In this document: one piece after another, positions 1 through 8,099 of the stretch
Layout of the letters: each line of letters begins with the position of its first letter
How positions within the stretch are numbered: position 1 is the stretch's first letter
Source of the DNA: Candidatus Tectimicrobiota bacterium
GTDB lineage: Bacteria; JACPUC01
Assembly (NCBI GenBank): GCA_016192455.1
Contig: JACPUC010000003.1
Location: 186,001-250,000, forward strand
Direction: 5' to 3'
Length of the DNA stretch: 64,000 nucleotides
The notes under the pieces: model-generated
What the model was told of the DNA's origin: nothing
Seen by the model: only the letters and a program-made list of their open reading frames with translations
Database searches by the model: none
Translations under genes and position numbers: made by a program

Positions 1-357
1 GATCGCCTCCAGGTTCTCCTCGCCGCCGCCTTGAAGCCGCGTCGTAAGCTGGTCGAGCTGGTCCAGGATGCGGAGATGCTCCTTCTTCAGATGAAGGAGC
101 TTGCGCTCTTCAGTCGGACGCTGCTCCTGGATGTCCTCGAAGAGACCTCGCGGCCCCTCTTCTATGTGGAAGAGGCTCGTGAGGTGCTTCTGCAGGTTCA
201 GAACCTGCGCCATGGTGCTGGCTCGGCGCGCCGCCGCGTCGTTCGCGCCCCCTCCATCGTCGAGAAGTTTCCCCAACTCCTTCAGCGTCCTCAGCAGATG
301 TCTATTCTCTTCCAGGAAGCGGCGAGCTAAGGTGTGGCTGGCGCCTTCTCGTGTCAT
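1..357 (-). CDS. Hemerythrin/HHE-like helical protein, cut by the left edge
   Basis: Only the first 119 codons are inside the window; the frame is still open at base 1. The ATG at 357 is preceded by GAGGAG at a normal distance. The frame continues up to an ATG at 435, but that one lacks a Shine-Dalgarno. The product is hydrophilic and helical. Residues 56-68 (QKHLTSLFHIEEG) and 91-95 (KKEHL) place His and Glu the way HHE/hemerythrin proteins place their di-iron ligands. Proteins of this kind bind oxygen, NO or iron in the cytoplasm. The assignment rests on this local pattern only, because the rest of the domain is missing. Confidence 0.55.
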   Translation of the reverse strand, partial: MTREGASHTLARRFLEENRHLLRTLKELGKLLDDGGGANDAAARRASTMAQVLNLQKHLTSLFHIEEGPRGLFEDIQEQRPTEERKLLHLKKEHLRILDQLDQLTTRLQGGGEENLEAI

Positions 358-770
358 GGCGAGCTCCTCAGTCGTGGGGCTGGTGCCTGGCGTGAGCACG
401 CCCCCTGTTCGCACATCTGTATTGTATACCTTCATTTTCGAGGCCCGCAACGTCAATCTAGGGGTTGATCCAGCCGGGAGCAGGCGGCGCGGGGCCGGCT
501 CGCGGGGATCACCCCGCCTGCCCCCCGCTGGCCTCGCGCTTCCCCTCGAAAGCAGGAATTTCTCCGCCATCCCTACGAGATGTGGTGGCTTTTCCAGGAT
601 GGGCCCCCACATATTGTGGAAAAGCTGTGGATTCTGTTGAAAGCGCGCCGCTCACCCAGCCCGGCATCGCGACAGTTCGGCGGCGGCGGTTTGGAGGCGG
701 CCCGGCGGCGGCCAGGTCGAGCGCGGGGCGCGAGTCGGTTGGCGGGGCGCTGCCGTTCTCGGCGATTTCC
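358..770. other. Non-coding interval upstream of the first transporter gene
   Basis: No convincing gene is seen. At 606-640 there are two TGTGGA motifs in the same orientation about a dozen bases apart and a nearby TTTTCCA, loosely like degenerate DnaA boxes. They match the TTATCCACA consensus poorly and no dnaA-type gene is near. The rest is GC-rich sequence with short inverted repeats around 480-530. Confidence 0.4.
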
Positions 771-798
771 TTGCCGCCCCTGCCAGTCGGGGTATAAT
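771..798 (+). promoter_or_regulatory. Sigma70-type promoter of the solute-binding protein gene at 873
   Basis: TTGCCG at 771-776 is followed after 16 bases by a perfect TATAAT at 793-798. The start codon lies 75 bases downstream. The -10 match is complete; the -35 matches 5 of 6. Confidence 0.6.
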
Positions 799-872
799 AG
801 GGGCGCTGCTGCGTGCGCCGCTGGGCACGGCGCGTTGCTGGACCGCAGCACCGATTGGGGAGGAGGAAAGAG

Positions 873-1832
873 ATGGCACGGAGGTTCTCTTTGAGCGCGC
901 TGTGGGTGATCGCGCTTGCCACCCTGCTGCTGAGCTCGGCGGGTCAAGCGCAGGAGAAGATTGTCTATGGCTCGTCGACCGGCGGAGGCATTCGCCTCGT
1001 CACGGACATCATTAAGGCGCAGCGGCTTGACGAAAAGAACGGCATCGTGCTCGACTTGAAGTACTTTGCCGGCCCCAAGGGGCAGCAAGCCCTGATCCTG
1101 GGCAAGGTCGACGCCACCTACTTCTCACCGTTAACCTCCGCCTTGCAGCTTGCGGAGGGAAATCATTTCGTCAACTTCGAGATCATGATGGACAGCCACA
1201 TCTCCCTGCTGAAGCCGAAAGGCTCGCCGCTCAAATCGCTTGCCGACGTGCGGGGGAAACGTCTCGGCTTCATCCCGCGCACCTCCGCCGCCTACATGAC
1301 GTTTCGCATCCTCAATGCCATGCAAGGCCGGGACGCCGACAAGGATTTCCAGCTCATCGTCGGCAACCCCATGGCGCTGATGGCGTTTATCGCGCGGGGC
1401 GAGGTGGATGCTTCGATTCACTACGAGCCCTTCTCGACCATGCTGCTGGTGAACGGCCAGGCGGAGCAGATCGCCTGGTACGAAGACCTCTGGCGCGAGA
1501 CCACGAAGACGCCGCTGCTCTTCTCCACGCTGGCGGCCAGTCAGTCCTGGATCGACGCGCACCCGAAGGCGGCCCGCACCCTTGCCCGCATCGTCGGCGC
1601 GACGCGCGCCTGGATTGTGGCGCACCCGGACGAAGCCCTCGAGATCGGCCGCAAGGCTCTGGAGATCACCGACCCACGCGTCATCGCGGCGCTGAAGGAA
1701 CGGATGCTGCGTATCTACCGGACGCCCTGGAATGAGAAAGCGCTGGAAGCCGGACGCTGGCAAGTCGAGAAGGCTGTTGAGCTGGGGCTGGTGCCGAAAC
1801 CCACCAAGGAGATTCTCGCCCTCCTCAACTGA
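873..1832 (+). CDS. NMT1/SsuA-like ABC transporter solute-binding protein
   Basis: Predicted periplasmic binding protein of the NMT1/THI5/SsuA superfamily, 319 residues, a usual length. The ATG at 873 follows AGGAGGAAAG at 861. It opens with a basic n-region, a hydrophobic core and a cleavage site near SAGQAQ, so it is exported. The mature part begins with the family's EKIVYGSSTGGG and continues with the alternating lobes of a type II periplasmic fold. Relatives bind sulfonates, nitrate, thiamine precursors or aromatic acids; the ligand cannot be read here. No permease or ATPase gene adjoins it, so it is an orphan receptor. The next gene is an unrelated epimerase. Confidence 0.8.
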   Translation: MARRFSLSALWVIALATLLLSSAGQAQEKIVYGSSTGGGIRLVTDIIKAQRLDEKNGIVLDLKYFAGPKGQQALILGKVDATYFSPLTSALQLAEGNHFVNFEIMMDSHISLLKPKGSPLKSLADVRGKRLGFIPRTSAAYMTFRILNAMQGRDADKDFQLIVGNPMALMAFIARGEVDASIHYEPFSTMLLVNGQAEQIAWYEDLWRETTKTPLLFSTLAASQSWIDAHPKAARTLARIVGATRAWIVAHPDEALEIGRKALEITDPRVIAALKERMLRIYRTPWNEKALEAGRWQVEKAVELGLVPKPTKEILALLN

Positions 1833-1994
1833 CGGTGCCGCGGGCGTGCCTCGCAGCCGCCGAGCCGACGCCGCTGGTCCGAGAGATCGAGGCAGGGGAG
1901 CCGTGCCGGCCGCCGCCCGCGGGGGTGGAGCCTGCACCCCGCCGCCCGGCGCGGCGAAGCATCCCGCCGCCTCTTCACGCCGCTGGAAGGAACG

Positions 1995-2993
1995 ATGCGC
2001 ATACTCATCACGGGAGGCAAGGGAGTCATCGGTTCGTTCGTCGCCCGCTATATGCTGGAACACGGCGATGACATCATCGTCTACGACCCCATGCCGGACA
2101 CCTCGCTCATTGCGGACCTCCTCGAGCACATCACCGTCGTTGACGGCGACGTGCTCGACCTCCCCCTCCTCCTCAACACCATCAAGCTCAACAAGGTGCG
2201 CAAGATTCTCCATCTGGCGGCGCTCATCGTGCCGGCGGCGCAGATCAATCCCTACCGCGGCTTCCAGGTGAACGCCCTGGGCACCATGAACGTGCTGGAA
2301 GCAAGCCGCATCACCAACTGCGAGCGCCTCGTCTTCACCAGCAGCAAGGCGGTCTATGACGAGATCGGCGGCGCGCACGCCCACCCGACCTACGCCCCGA
2401 TCACCGAGGAGTACCCGAAGAACCCGGTGAACGTCTACGGCGCCACGAAGCTGGCGAGCGAGCACATGTGCTTCAACTACATCGGCAACTACGGCATGGA
2501 TATCGTCATCCTGCGCTTCTCCAGCCTCTATGGACCCGGCCGGCTGCTGCGCCACGGCGGCCTCGCCATGCATAGCGTCATCCTCGAGAACGCCATGCTC
2601 GGCCAGCCGGTGCGCATCCCCTCGGGCGGCGATCAGCGCGAGGATATGACGTACGTGCGCGATGTCGCCCGCGCCATCGCCCTGGCGACGCACGCCGAGA
2701 ACCTCGGCCACCACGTCTTCAACATCGGCAGCGGCCGCGGCGTCACGCTCCACGATACGGCGGAGGTCGTGCGCCGCCTCTACCCGAATGCCGAGATTCA
2801 GATCGGCCCGGGGCTCGACTGCTTCCAGGTGGGGTACAACCTTTACGCCGTCATGGATATCAGCCGCGCGCGCGCCGAGCTGGGCTATCAGCCGGAGTTC
2901 GAGCTGGAGACAGGCATCAAGGATTACATCGCTTTCCTCGATCGCCTCGGCATCGGGCCGCTCTTCACCCCCACCGAGGAGGCGGCGGAGTAA
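1995..2993 (+). CDS. NAD-dependent epimerase/dehydratase (extended SDR)
   Basis: 332-residue extended short-chain dehydrogenase. The Rossmann glycine motif is at the very N-terminus (ITGGKGVIGSF, residues 5-15). The catalytic Tyr-Lys pair is in NVYGATKLA, preceded by the active-site serine region FTSSKAVY. The C-terminal half holds the substrate-binding segment (RFSSLYGPG, REDMTYVRDVA) typical of UDP-sugar 4-epimerases and related nucleotide-sugar dehydratases. ATG at 1995 with GGAAGGA just upstream. It lies alone between a transporter receptor and a secreted protein, so the substrate is not indicated. Cytoplasmic, NAD(P)-dependent. Confidence 0.85.
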   Translation: MRILITGGKGVIGSFVARYMLEHGDDIIVYDPMPDTSLIADLLEHITVVDGDVLDLPLLLNTIKLNKVRKILHLAALIVPAAQINPYRGFQVNALGTMNVLEASRITNCERLVFTSSKAVYDEIGGAHAHPTYAPITEEYPKNPVNVYGATKLASEHMCFNYIGNYGMDIVILRFSSLYGPGRLLRHGGLAMHSVILENAMLGQPVRIPSGGDQREDMTYVRDVARAIALATHAENLGHHVFNIGSGRGVTLHDTAEVVRRLYPNAEIQIGPGLDCFQVGYNLYAVMDISRARAELGYQPEFELETGIKDYIAFLDRLGIGPLFTPTEEAAE

Positions 2994-3049
2994 CCTCGCC
3001 GCGGCCCCCGTGATGCGCCGCGCGGCGGCGCAGGAAAGGACCACCCCGC

Positions 3050-3625
3050 ATGGCGGCGCTCCCGTGCCGGCACGCTGCTCCCAGCGCCTGGTATCTGTGC
3101 CGGGCCGTCCTGGTCGCCTGCCTCGGCCTGTTGGCGGCCGCGCCGGGCGCGCCGGCGACGCAGCTTGACCTGCCGGCGTGCACGCCGGGGCCGTTCGCCA
3201 GGGAGACGCTCCTCTACCGCACCCCACCCGACGCCGGCGGCTACCGCTTGGAGGTCTGGTGCCGGCGCAAGTTCCTCTGGAGCGCCTTCAACTACGTGTT
3301 CCGCATGGCGCGCGCGGGAGAGGAGGGGCGCGTCATCGGCGGCTGCTTCTTCCGCAAAGGCAGCAGCACCGCCTGGTATGATCGGGATGAGCGCGCCAAC
3401 CGCTTCACGAGCGCCCGTTGGCTCACCACCGAATCAGCCGAGGCGGGGGCGGCGTGGTACGAGCTGCGCTATGACGTGCGCGCAAGGAAGCTGCGGATCA
3501 CGAAGGTGATCGGCGGCAGAACGAGCACCCTGCTCGTCGATGCCCCCCGAACCGTCGACGAGCTCGACGATCTCCTCTTCGGCGCCCCCACCGACGCGCC
3601 CCAGTCTGTCTGGGGAAACATGTAG
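3050..3625 (+). CDS. Hypothetical secreted protein
   Basis: 191 residues, no family recognised. The N-terminus has a long signal-like segment (basic and polar start, hydrophobic stretch around CRAVLVACLGLLAA, small residues before TQLDLP), so export is likely. The mature part contains alternating beta-strand-like segments (YRLEVWCRRKFLW, YELRYDVRARKLRITKV) and four Cys. AGGAAAGGA lies about 12 bases before the ATG, slightly far. It follows the epimerase by 56 bases on the same strand and may be co-transcribed. It reads like a small lipocalin-like or beta-barrel protein, but that is a guess. Confidence 0.6.
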   Translation: MAALPCRHAAPSAWYLCRAVLVACLGLLAAAPGAPATQLDLPACTPGPFARETLLYRTPPDAGGYRLEVWCRRKFLWSAFNYVFRMARAGEEGRVIGGCFFRKGSSTAWYDRDERANRFTSARWLTTESAEAGAAWYELRYDVRARKLRITKVIGGRTSTLLVDAPRTVDELDDLLFGAPTDAPQSVWGNM

Positions 3626-3770
3626 CCCCCGCCGCCCGCCGCCGTTTCGTTGCCAGCGGCGTCCAGCCTGCCGCCTGGGCCACCTGCGGCTTGGAAAAAA
3701 GCCCCCCGAAGTAATAGATTTCTTGTGATGGTGAGGCTGACGTTCGCGCGGCCAGCGTCCTCCACCTCGG

Positions 3771-3903
3771 CGCTCTCCGCGCCTCCGCGGTTCAATGAAT
3801 TGCACCGCGGAGCCGCAGAGGGCGCGGAGAAGGTAGGGGAAGGAACCACCGCTCGACACGGGTTCACACAAATATCAGTGTCCATCCGTGTTCATCAGTG
3901 GTT
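3771..3903. repeat. Tandem-spaced hairpin repeat, unit 1
   Basis: First of two 133-base units lying 210 bases apart. Each unit holds two inverted repeats. One is a GC-rich stem around CCTCCGCGGTTC / ACCGCGGAG. The other is an AT-richer stem ending in CATCAGTGGTT. This type of compound intergenic repeat is common in environmental bacterial genomes. No protein is supported here, although an open frame runs through both units. Confidence 0.8.
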
Positions 3904-3921
3904 CTGTGCCTCCCGCTGGTC

Positions 3922-3943
3922 GGGGCGGTTCGCGAACCGCCCC
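3922..3943. repeat. Copy of the perfect GGGGCGGTTCGCGAACCGCCCC palindrome
   Basis: The core hairpin shared by many intergenic spaces of this window (see the copy at 16802-16829) sits between the two hairpin units. Both arms are intact. Confidence 0.85.
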
Positions 3944-3980
3944 TACGGCCGAGGGCATGGATGCCTGGCCGACCTCTCTG

Positions 3981-4113
3981 CGTTCTCCGCGCCTCCGCGG
4001 TTCAATGAAGTGCACCGCGGAGACGGAGAGGGCGCGGAGAAGGTAGGGGAAGGAACCACTGATGGACACAGATGCACACAGATATCAGTGTCCATCCGTG
4101 TTCATCAGTGGTT
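3981..4113. repeat. Tandem-spaced hairpin repeat, unit 2
   Basis: Second unit, aligned base for base with 3771-3903. In this unit the second stem is better preserved: ACCACTGATGGACAC at the left pairs with the GTGTTCATCAGTGGT side. Directly downstream (4130-4151) is a variant palindrome of the GGGGCGGGG/CCCCGCCC type. Confidence 0.8.
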
Positions 4114-4254
4114 GTGTGCATTCCGTTGGTAGGGGCGGGGCTTGCCCCGCCCGCTGAGCCGCTGGGGCAGAGAGGCGCCACCTCCAGGCAGGCCCACCCG
4201 GCGCGGGAGGTGGGGATGAGCGTCCCTCCACCTCCTCCACGCCCAGGCATCAGC

Positions 4255-4776
4255 TTAGCGCACCGCATCGATGAGGACGAAGGCGATGACACAAGGCGCC
4301 TTGCCGCGATTGGCCCAGGCGTGGTTGGTCCCCTGCTGAATGACCACGTCCCCTTGCTTCACATGAATTTCAGAGTCATCCATGAGCATGTCGATCTCGC
4401 CGGACAAGACAAGGGCGTAATCGAGGGTGTCGGTTCGGTGCATGCCCGGGTGGCGTGGCTTCTGGCCGGGCGGGAGCACCGGCGCAACGCCCATCGCCTT
4501 GAACGCCTCCTGGGAGCTCCAGTCGAGCTCCCCCTGTTGGGGCAGGAACTCCACAATGCGGAAGTTCGAACCGTTGGCGGGCGGTGGGATGCCGATGGTG
4601 CGCAGCGCTTCATCCTTGTCGTTCGAGAATTGGACGGGTGTGCCATCGGTCACCCACAAGAGGGTGGAGCAGGAACCGCCGCGGGCGACCACATTGCTCG
4701 CCGCCCCATCCATCAGGACGACCGCTTTCCCGTTGGCGTCATGCCCCGTAACAACGCGGCGGATCGGGTTCGGCAT
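4255..4776 (-). CDS. Cupin-domain protein
   Basis: 173 residues. The ATG at 4776 has GAGGAGAG just upstream; the frame is open further to 4848 but without a ribosome site. One cupin barrel is present: HPGMHRTDTLDYALVLSGEIDMLMD supplies motif 1 (His, Asp/Glu and the trailing Gly) and QQGTNHAWANRG supplies motif 2 with its His. Homologous small cupins are often found beside catabolic genes, with no agreed reaction. It is probably a metal-binding cytoplasmic enzyme or ligand sensor. It is followed on the same strand by an MFS exporter, which it precedes by transcription order only from the other side, so no operon is evident. Confidence 0.8.
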   Translation of the reverse strand: MPNPIRRVVTGHDANGKAVVLMDGAASNVVARGGSCSTLLWVTDGTPVQFSNDKDEALRTIGIPPPANGSNFRIVEFLPQQGELDWSSQEAFKAMGVAPVLPPGQKPRHPGMHRTDTLDYALVLSGEIDMLMDDSEIHVKQGDVVIQQGTNHAWANRGKAPCVIAFVLIDAVR

Positions 4777-4884
4777 ACGCGCTCTCCTCTGCGGAAAGAA
4801 TGAACGAAATGCGGGCCCGCGGGTGGACGCCTTCGCCCACTCCCGCACACCCCGTCGCTCTCCTCCGGCGCCGCGCGCGGCCGC

Positions 4885-6267
4885 CTACGCCTTCAGCCCA
4901 ACCTTCGCCGGGGCGCCCTCCGCCTCGGTCACCGCGGCCGCCTCCGCGGGCCCCGGCGCGCGGGCGGACTCGGCCAGGTAGAACAGCAGGCCCACGGTGA
5001 TGAAGAACAGGGTGGCGGCGCTCAGACCCAGAGACCAAGAGATGCCGATGAGGCTCCCCAGCACGCCGACGGTGACGCCGCTGAAGGTGCGCAGGCCGAG
5101 CTGGGCGACGTTGAACAGCCCGATGACGCCGCCGCGAATCGCCGCCGGCGCCTGAATCTGCACCAGGGTCAGCGCCATGGAGTAGAACGCCAGGCTGAAG
5201 ACGCCAGCGATGAAGAGCAACGCCAGGGCCGGCAGATAACTGGACACAAGGGTGAAGCCGATGACGCTCAGCGAGAAGAGGCCGGCGCAGATCACCGCGG
5301 TGCGCGCCCTGGCGGCCAGGAGGCCGCCGCTTTCGAGGAGCAGGCCGCCGACCACGGCGCCGCCGGCGTTGGCCGCCAGCAGGAGGCTGTAGCGCAGGCC
5401 CCCGTCTTCGGCCCCGAGGTTGTGGGCGAACTCCGGCATCTGCGCCTGGTACGCATTCCCCACCAGCAGGGAAGCGAAGCCGCCGAGCAAGATCATGGCG
5501 AGAATGACGCGGTTGCCGGCCACCTCGCGGAAGATCGCCACCGCGTCCCCCAGGCCCAGGCCAAGGCGGCCTCCCTTAGGCCCTTGCTGGGCAGCGGGGT
5601 TGTGGCCGGTGTAGGGGACCGTCTGCAGCCAGAGCGTGAACGGCAGGTAGATGGCAGCATTGACGAAGAGGCTGAGGCTGGGACCGAGGGCCACCAGCAG
5701 GCCGCCGCCCACCGCCGGCCCCAGCAGCAGCCCGAGTTGCAGCGCGGTGGCGTTCAAGCGGATGGCGCTCTGCAGGTGCTTAGGCCCGACGATCTCGTGG
5801 ATGATGAGCTGGCTCGCCGGCATCCAGATCGTCCCCGCCAACCCGTGGAGAATGAGGAGCACCGCCGCGTGCCACACCTGTAGGCTGTTCGTCAAAAGGA
5901 GCGCCGCCCAGCCGACGGAGACCCCCATGAAGATGAACTGGGCGATCTGGATGAGGCGGCGGCAATCGAAGCGATCGGCCAGCGCCCCGGCGTGCACCGA
6001 GAAGAGCAGGAACGGCAGCCAGTGGCTGATGACCGCGAATCCCGCCAGCGCCGGGGAGTGGAAGATTTTGTAGATCGCCCAGTAGCTGACGATGTGTTCG
6101 ATGCTGTCCGCCATCATGGAGAGCATGCGCGTGGTGAAGAACCAGCGGAAGTCTCGATGATGCAGCGCCGCGAAGGCGATGTCGCCGATCTCCTGCCGTT
6201 GGCGGGGGAGCGGCGCGGAGCCCGCGGCCGGAGATATGGGTGGGGTGTCGCGTCCTGTGGCAGCCAC
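4885..6267 (-). CDS. MFS transporter, EntS/MFS_3-like
   Basis: 460 residues with twelve predicted membrane helices in two halves and a loop between helices 2 and 3 carrying GALADRFDCRR, the major facilitator signature. The N-terminus carries about 30 polar residues before helix 1, as in the enterobactin-exporter-like MFS_3 group. Start is GTG at 6267 with AAAGGAT a few bases before it. Members export small molecules or drugs; the substrate is not shown by context. The C-terminal tail is Ala/Pro/Glu-rich and cytoplasmic. It reads toward the cupin gene at 4255-4776, 108 bases away. Confidence 0.85.
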   Translation of the reverse strand: MAATGRDTPPISPAAGSAPLPRQRQEIGDIAFAALHHRDFRWFFTTRMLSMMADSIEHIVSYWAIYKIFHSPALAGFAVISHWLPFLLFSVHAGALADRFDCRRLIQIAQFIFMGVSVGWAALLLTNSLQVWHAAVLLILHGLAGTIWMPASQLIIHEIVGPKHLQSAIRLNATALQLGLLLGPAVGGGLLVALGPSLSLFVNAAIYLPFTLWLQTVPYTGHNPAAQQGPKGGRLGLGLGDAVAIFREVAGNRVILAMILLGGFASLLVGNAYQAQMPEFAHNLGAEDGGLRYSLLLAANAGGAVVGGLLLESGGLLAARARTAVICAGLFSLSVIGFTLVSSYLPALALLFIAGVFSLAFYSMALTLVQIQAPAAIRGGVIGLFNVAQLGLRTFSGVTVGVLGSLIGISWSLGLSAATLFFITVGLLFYLAESARAPGPAEAAAVTEAEGAPAKVGLKA

Positions 6268-6893
6268 GTGGATATCCTTTATGTGAATGCGGCGTCGGCA
6301 GAGGTCTTACGAGGTGACGATGCCGGGCGGCGCTCGGCCTCGGTCGCTTTCCGGTCACTCTTCTTGACGGGGTATCATACAGGAAGCGCCCGCGAAGGTG
6401 GTACTGGCTGGCGCCGCAGGCGTCCGCCCCTCCCGGCTCCGCGACGGAGGCGGCAGGTGGCGGGCGGCGCCCTTCTCGGCGGCGGCGCGGACACGCTTGC
6501 AAGGGATCATCTCCTCACGCGCTCTGCGTCAGGCCTACGGCTGGTTTCGTCCTGGCATGGCGAGGCGGCGCCCCAGGACGGGCCTGCCGGTCGGCGGGCA
6601 GGTGGCGCGCGCCGATGCGACGTTGCCTGAACATGCCGAGAAACTCCACGCTGGCGTGGTTGCCGGGCATCTTGCTTTGGCGGGAGATGTTGCGCGCCCG
6701 GCGAGGCAGAGGAAGAGTCCTGCCCGGCTGCGCGGGGAGGGAGAGCCGGCGCGGGCAGGGGCGGGGCTGGCGACGCAACGTTGATCGCGGCGGGACCGCG
6801 GCGAAGCGCCACCGCGCGCCGCCCACGCTCTGCCGGCGCCGGACATGAGGGTCTCCCCGCCGTACCCCTGAGGGCAGGCGGGGAGTCCGCGCC
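6268..6893. other. 626-base interval with no supported gene
   Basis: Short frames on both strands overlap each other, are dominated by Arg/Ala/Pro codons and lack ribosome sites. No palindrome copy of the common family is present. It may hold the promoter of the MFS gene, but no clear -35/-10 pair was found near 6280-6400. Confidence 0.4.
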
Positions 6894-7916
6894 TCACTTC
6901 GCGGCTTGCTCGATGAAGCTGTTGTCGATGTAGCGCTCCGCTGGAATGATCTCCTCGATGTAGCCCATCTCCTTGTAGAAGCGCTGCACCTCCTGCATGG
7001 ACGCTGTATCAACGCGCCCATCAGCGGCGAACACCGGCGGGATCGAGCGCTTGATCATGTCCGGCGGCACCTTGGTCCACTTCGAGACGATGGTCACGAT
7101 CTCGTCATGCTTCAAGCCCTTCTCGTGATAGTAGCGCAGCCCCTTCAGGGAAGCGTTGACCCAGCTTTGGGCCAACGGCCGCCGCTGGGTGATGAACTCG
7201 TAGCTGAACATGATCGTGGCCACTTGAAAGACGCGGTCCTTCAGCCAATCCGTCTGCCCCGGCAGGGTGACGCCGACGCCTTCCAGCTCCATGCGGGTGG
7301 CCCACGGCTCGACGGTCATGGAGGCCTTGATGGCGCCGGTCTTCATGGCCGTGTACTGCTTCGGCGGGTCCAGGTAGCTGAGATCGAGGTCCTTGTAATT
7401 GACGCCGTACGGCTCGACAAGCTTCCACAGGGCGTAGTCGCTGATGGTGGCGCGGCCGAACTGACCGATCTTCACCTTCAGGAGGTCCCGCGTGGTGCGG
7501 AACTGACCCTTGTCCCACAGCTCCTTGCTCACCGACAGCGGCACGTAGTTGTACTGCTTGTTGATCTGTCCCTTGTCGAGCACCACCTTGACCCGGGCGC
7601 CCTTGGCGATGGTATTGAAGAAGCCGCCGCTGGACGACCCCGCCGACACCTGGATTTCATCCTTGGTGAGCGGCAAGATCGCTTTCGAGCCGCCGCCAAG
7701 CTGCAGCATCTCCCACTCCTGGTTCTGTTCCTTCACGAACCCCTTCTCGAGGGTGACGAACATCGGCGCAAACGAGATGGCCGGGATGTAGGCCACCCGC
7801 ACCTTGTCCACGGCGCCCGCCGGGGCAAGCGGGGCCGCCAAAAGGGCGAGCAGCGCGAGCAGCCCCACGCCTCCCCTCGCCGCGCCCAGGACCCAAGCTC
7901 TGCGAAGACCCTTCAT
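6894..7916 (-). CDS. NMT1/SsuA-like ABC transporter solute-binding protein
   Basis: 340 residues. A signal peptide (MKGLRRAWVLG, then a leucine/alanine-rich core, cleavage near APAGAVDK) is followed by VRVAYIPAISFAPMFVTLEKG, a classic NMT1/SsuA opening strand-helix. Length and the lobes match the family. ATG at 7916 has GGAGGAGA before it. No ATPase or permease is adjacent; the next gene on the same strand is transcribed before it and is a molybdopterin subunit. It is not closely similar to the receptor at 873, and resembles the one at 61352 only at family level. Ligand unknown. Confidence 0.8.
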   Translation of the reverse strand: MKGLRRAWVLGAARGGVGLLALLALLAAPLAPAGAVDKVRVAYIPAISFAPMFVTLEKGFVKEQNQEWEMLQLGGGSKAILPLTKDEIQVSAGSSSGGFFNTIAKGARVKVVLDKGQINKQYNYVPLSVSKELWDKGQFRTTRDLLKVKIGQFGRATISDYALWKLVEPYGVNYKDLDLSYLDPPKQYTAMKTGAIKASMTVEPWATRMELEGVGVTLPGQTDWLKDRVFQVATIMFSYEFITQRRPLAQSWVNASLKGLRYYHEKGLKHDEIVTIVSKWTKVPPDMIKRSIPPVFAADGRVDTASMQEVQRFYKEMGYIEEIIPAERYIDNSFIEQAAK

Positions 7917-8099
7917 GTCTCCTCCTCCTCTCTGCGTCGCCTGCGTGACCGCTGCTGAAAAAAACCCCTTCCCACGAAGCCACTCCCCGCCCGCCGCCCG
8001 CCCGTGCCGCTCGACGCGCCGATGCGGGCAGGCTCCCCGTGGGCGGCGGCACGCCGGCGCGAGTGGCCCGCGCCTCCCCGGCCCGCATCCCGCCCCGCC

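Noticed and set aside
606-640. DnaA-box-like TGTGGA motifs suggesting an origin
   Set aside because: Matches to the 9-base consensus are partial, no AT-rich unwinding region and no dnaA, dnaN or gidA gene.
1131-3227. 698-codon open frame on the minus strand across the solute-binding and epimerase genes
   Set aside because: Antisense shadow of GC-rich genes with real family motifs on the plus strand; no motif, no ribosome site.
3771-4113. CRISPR array
   Set aside because: Only two units, long with internal palindromes, and no uniform repeats with spacers; no cas genes in the window.
3650-4132. Open frame across the hairpin repeats
   Set aside because: Encodes the same repeated peptide twice because the DNA unit is repeated; typical spurious frame.
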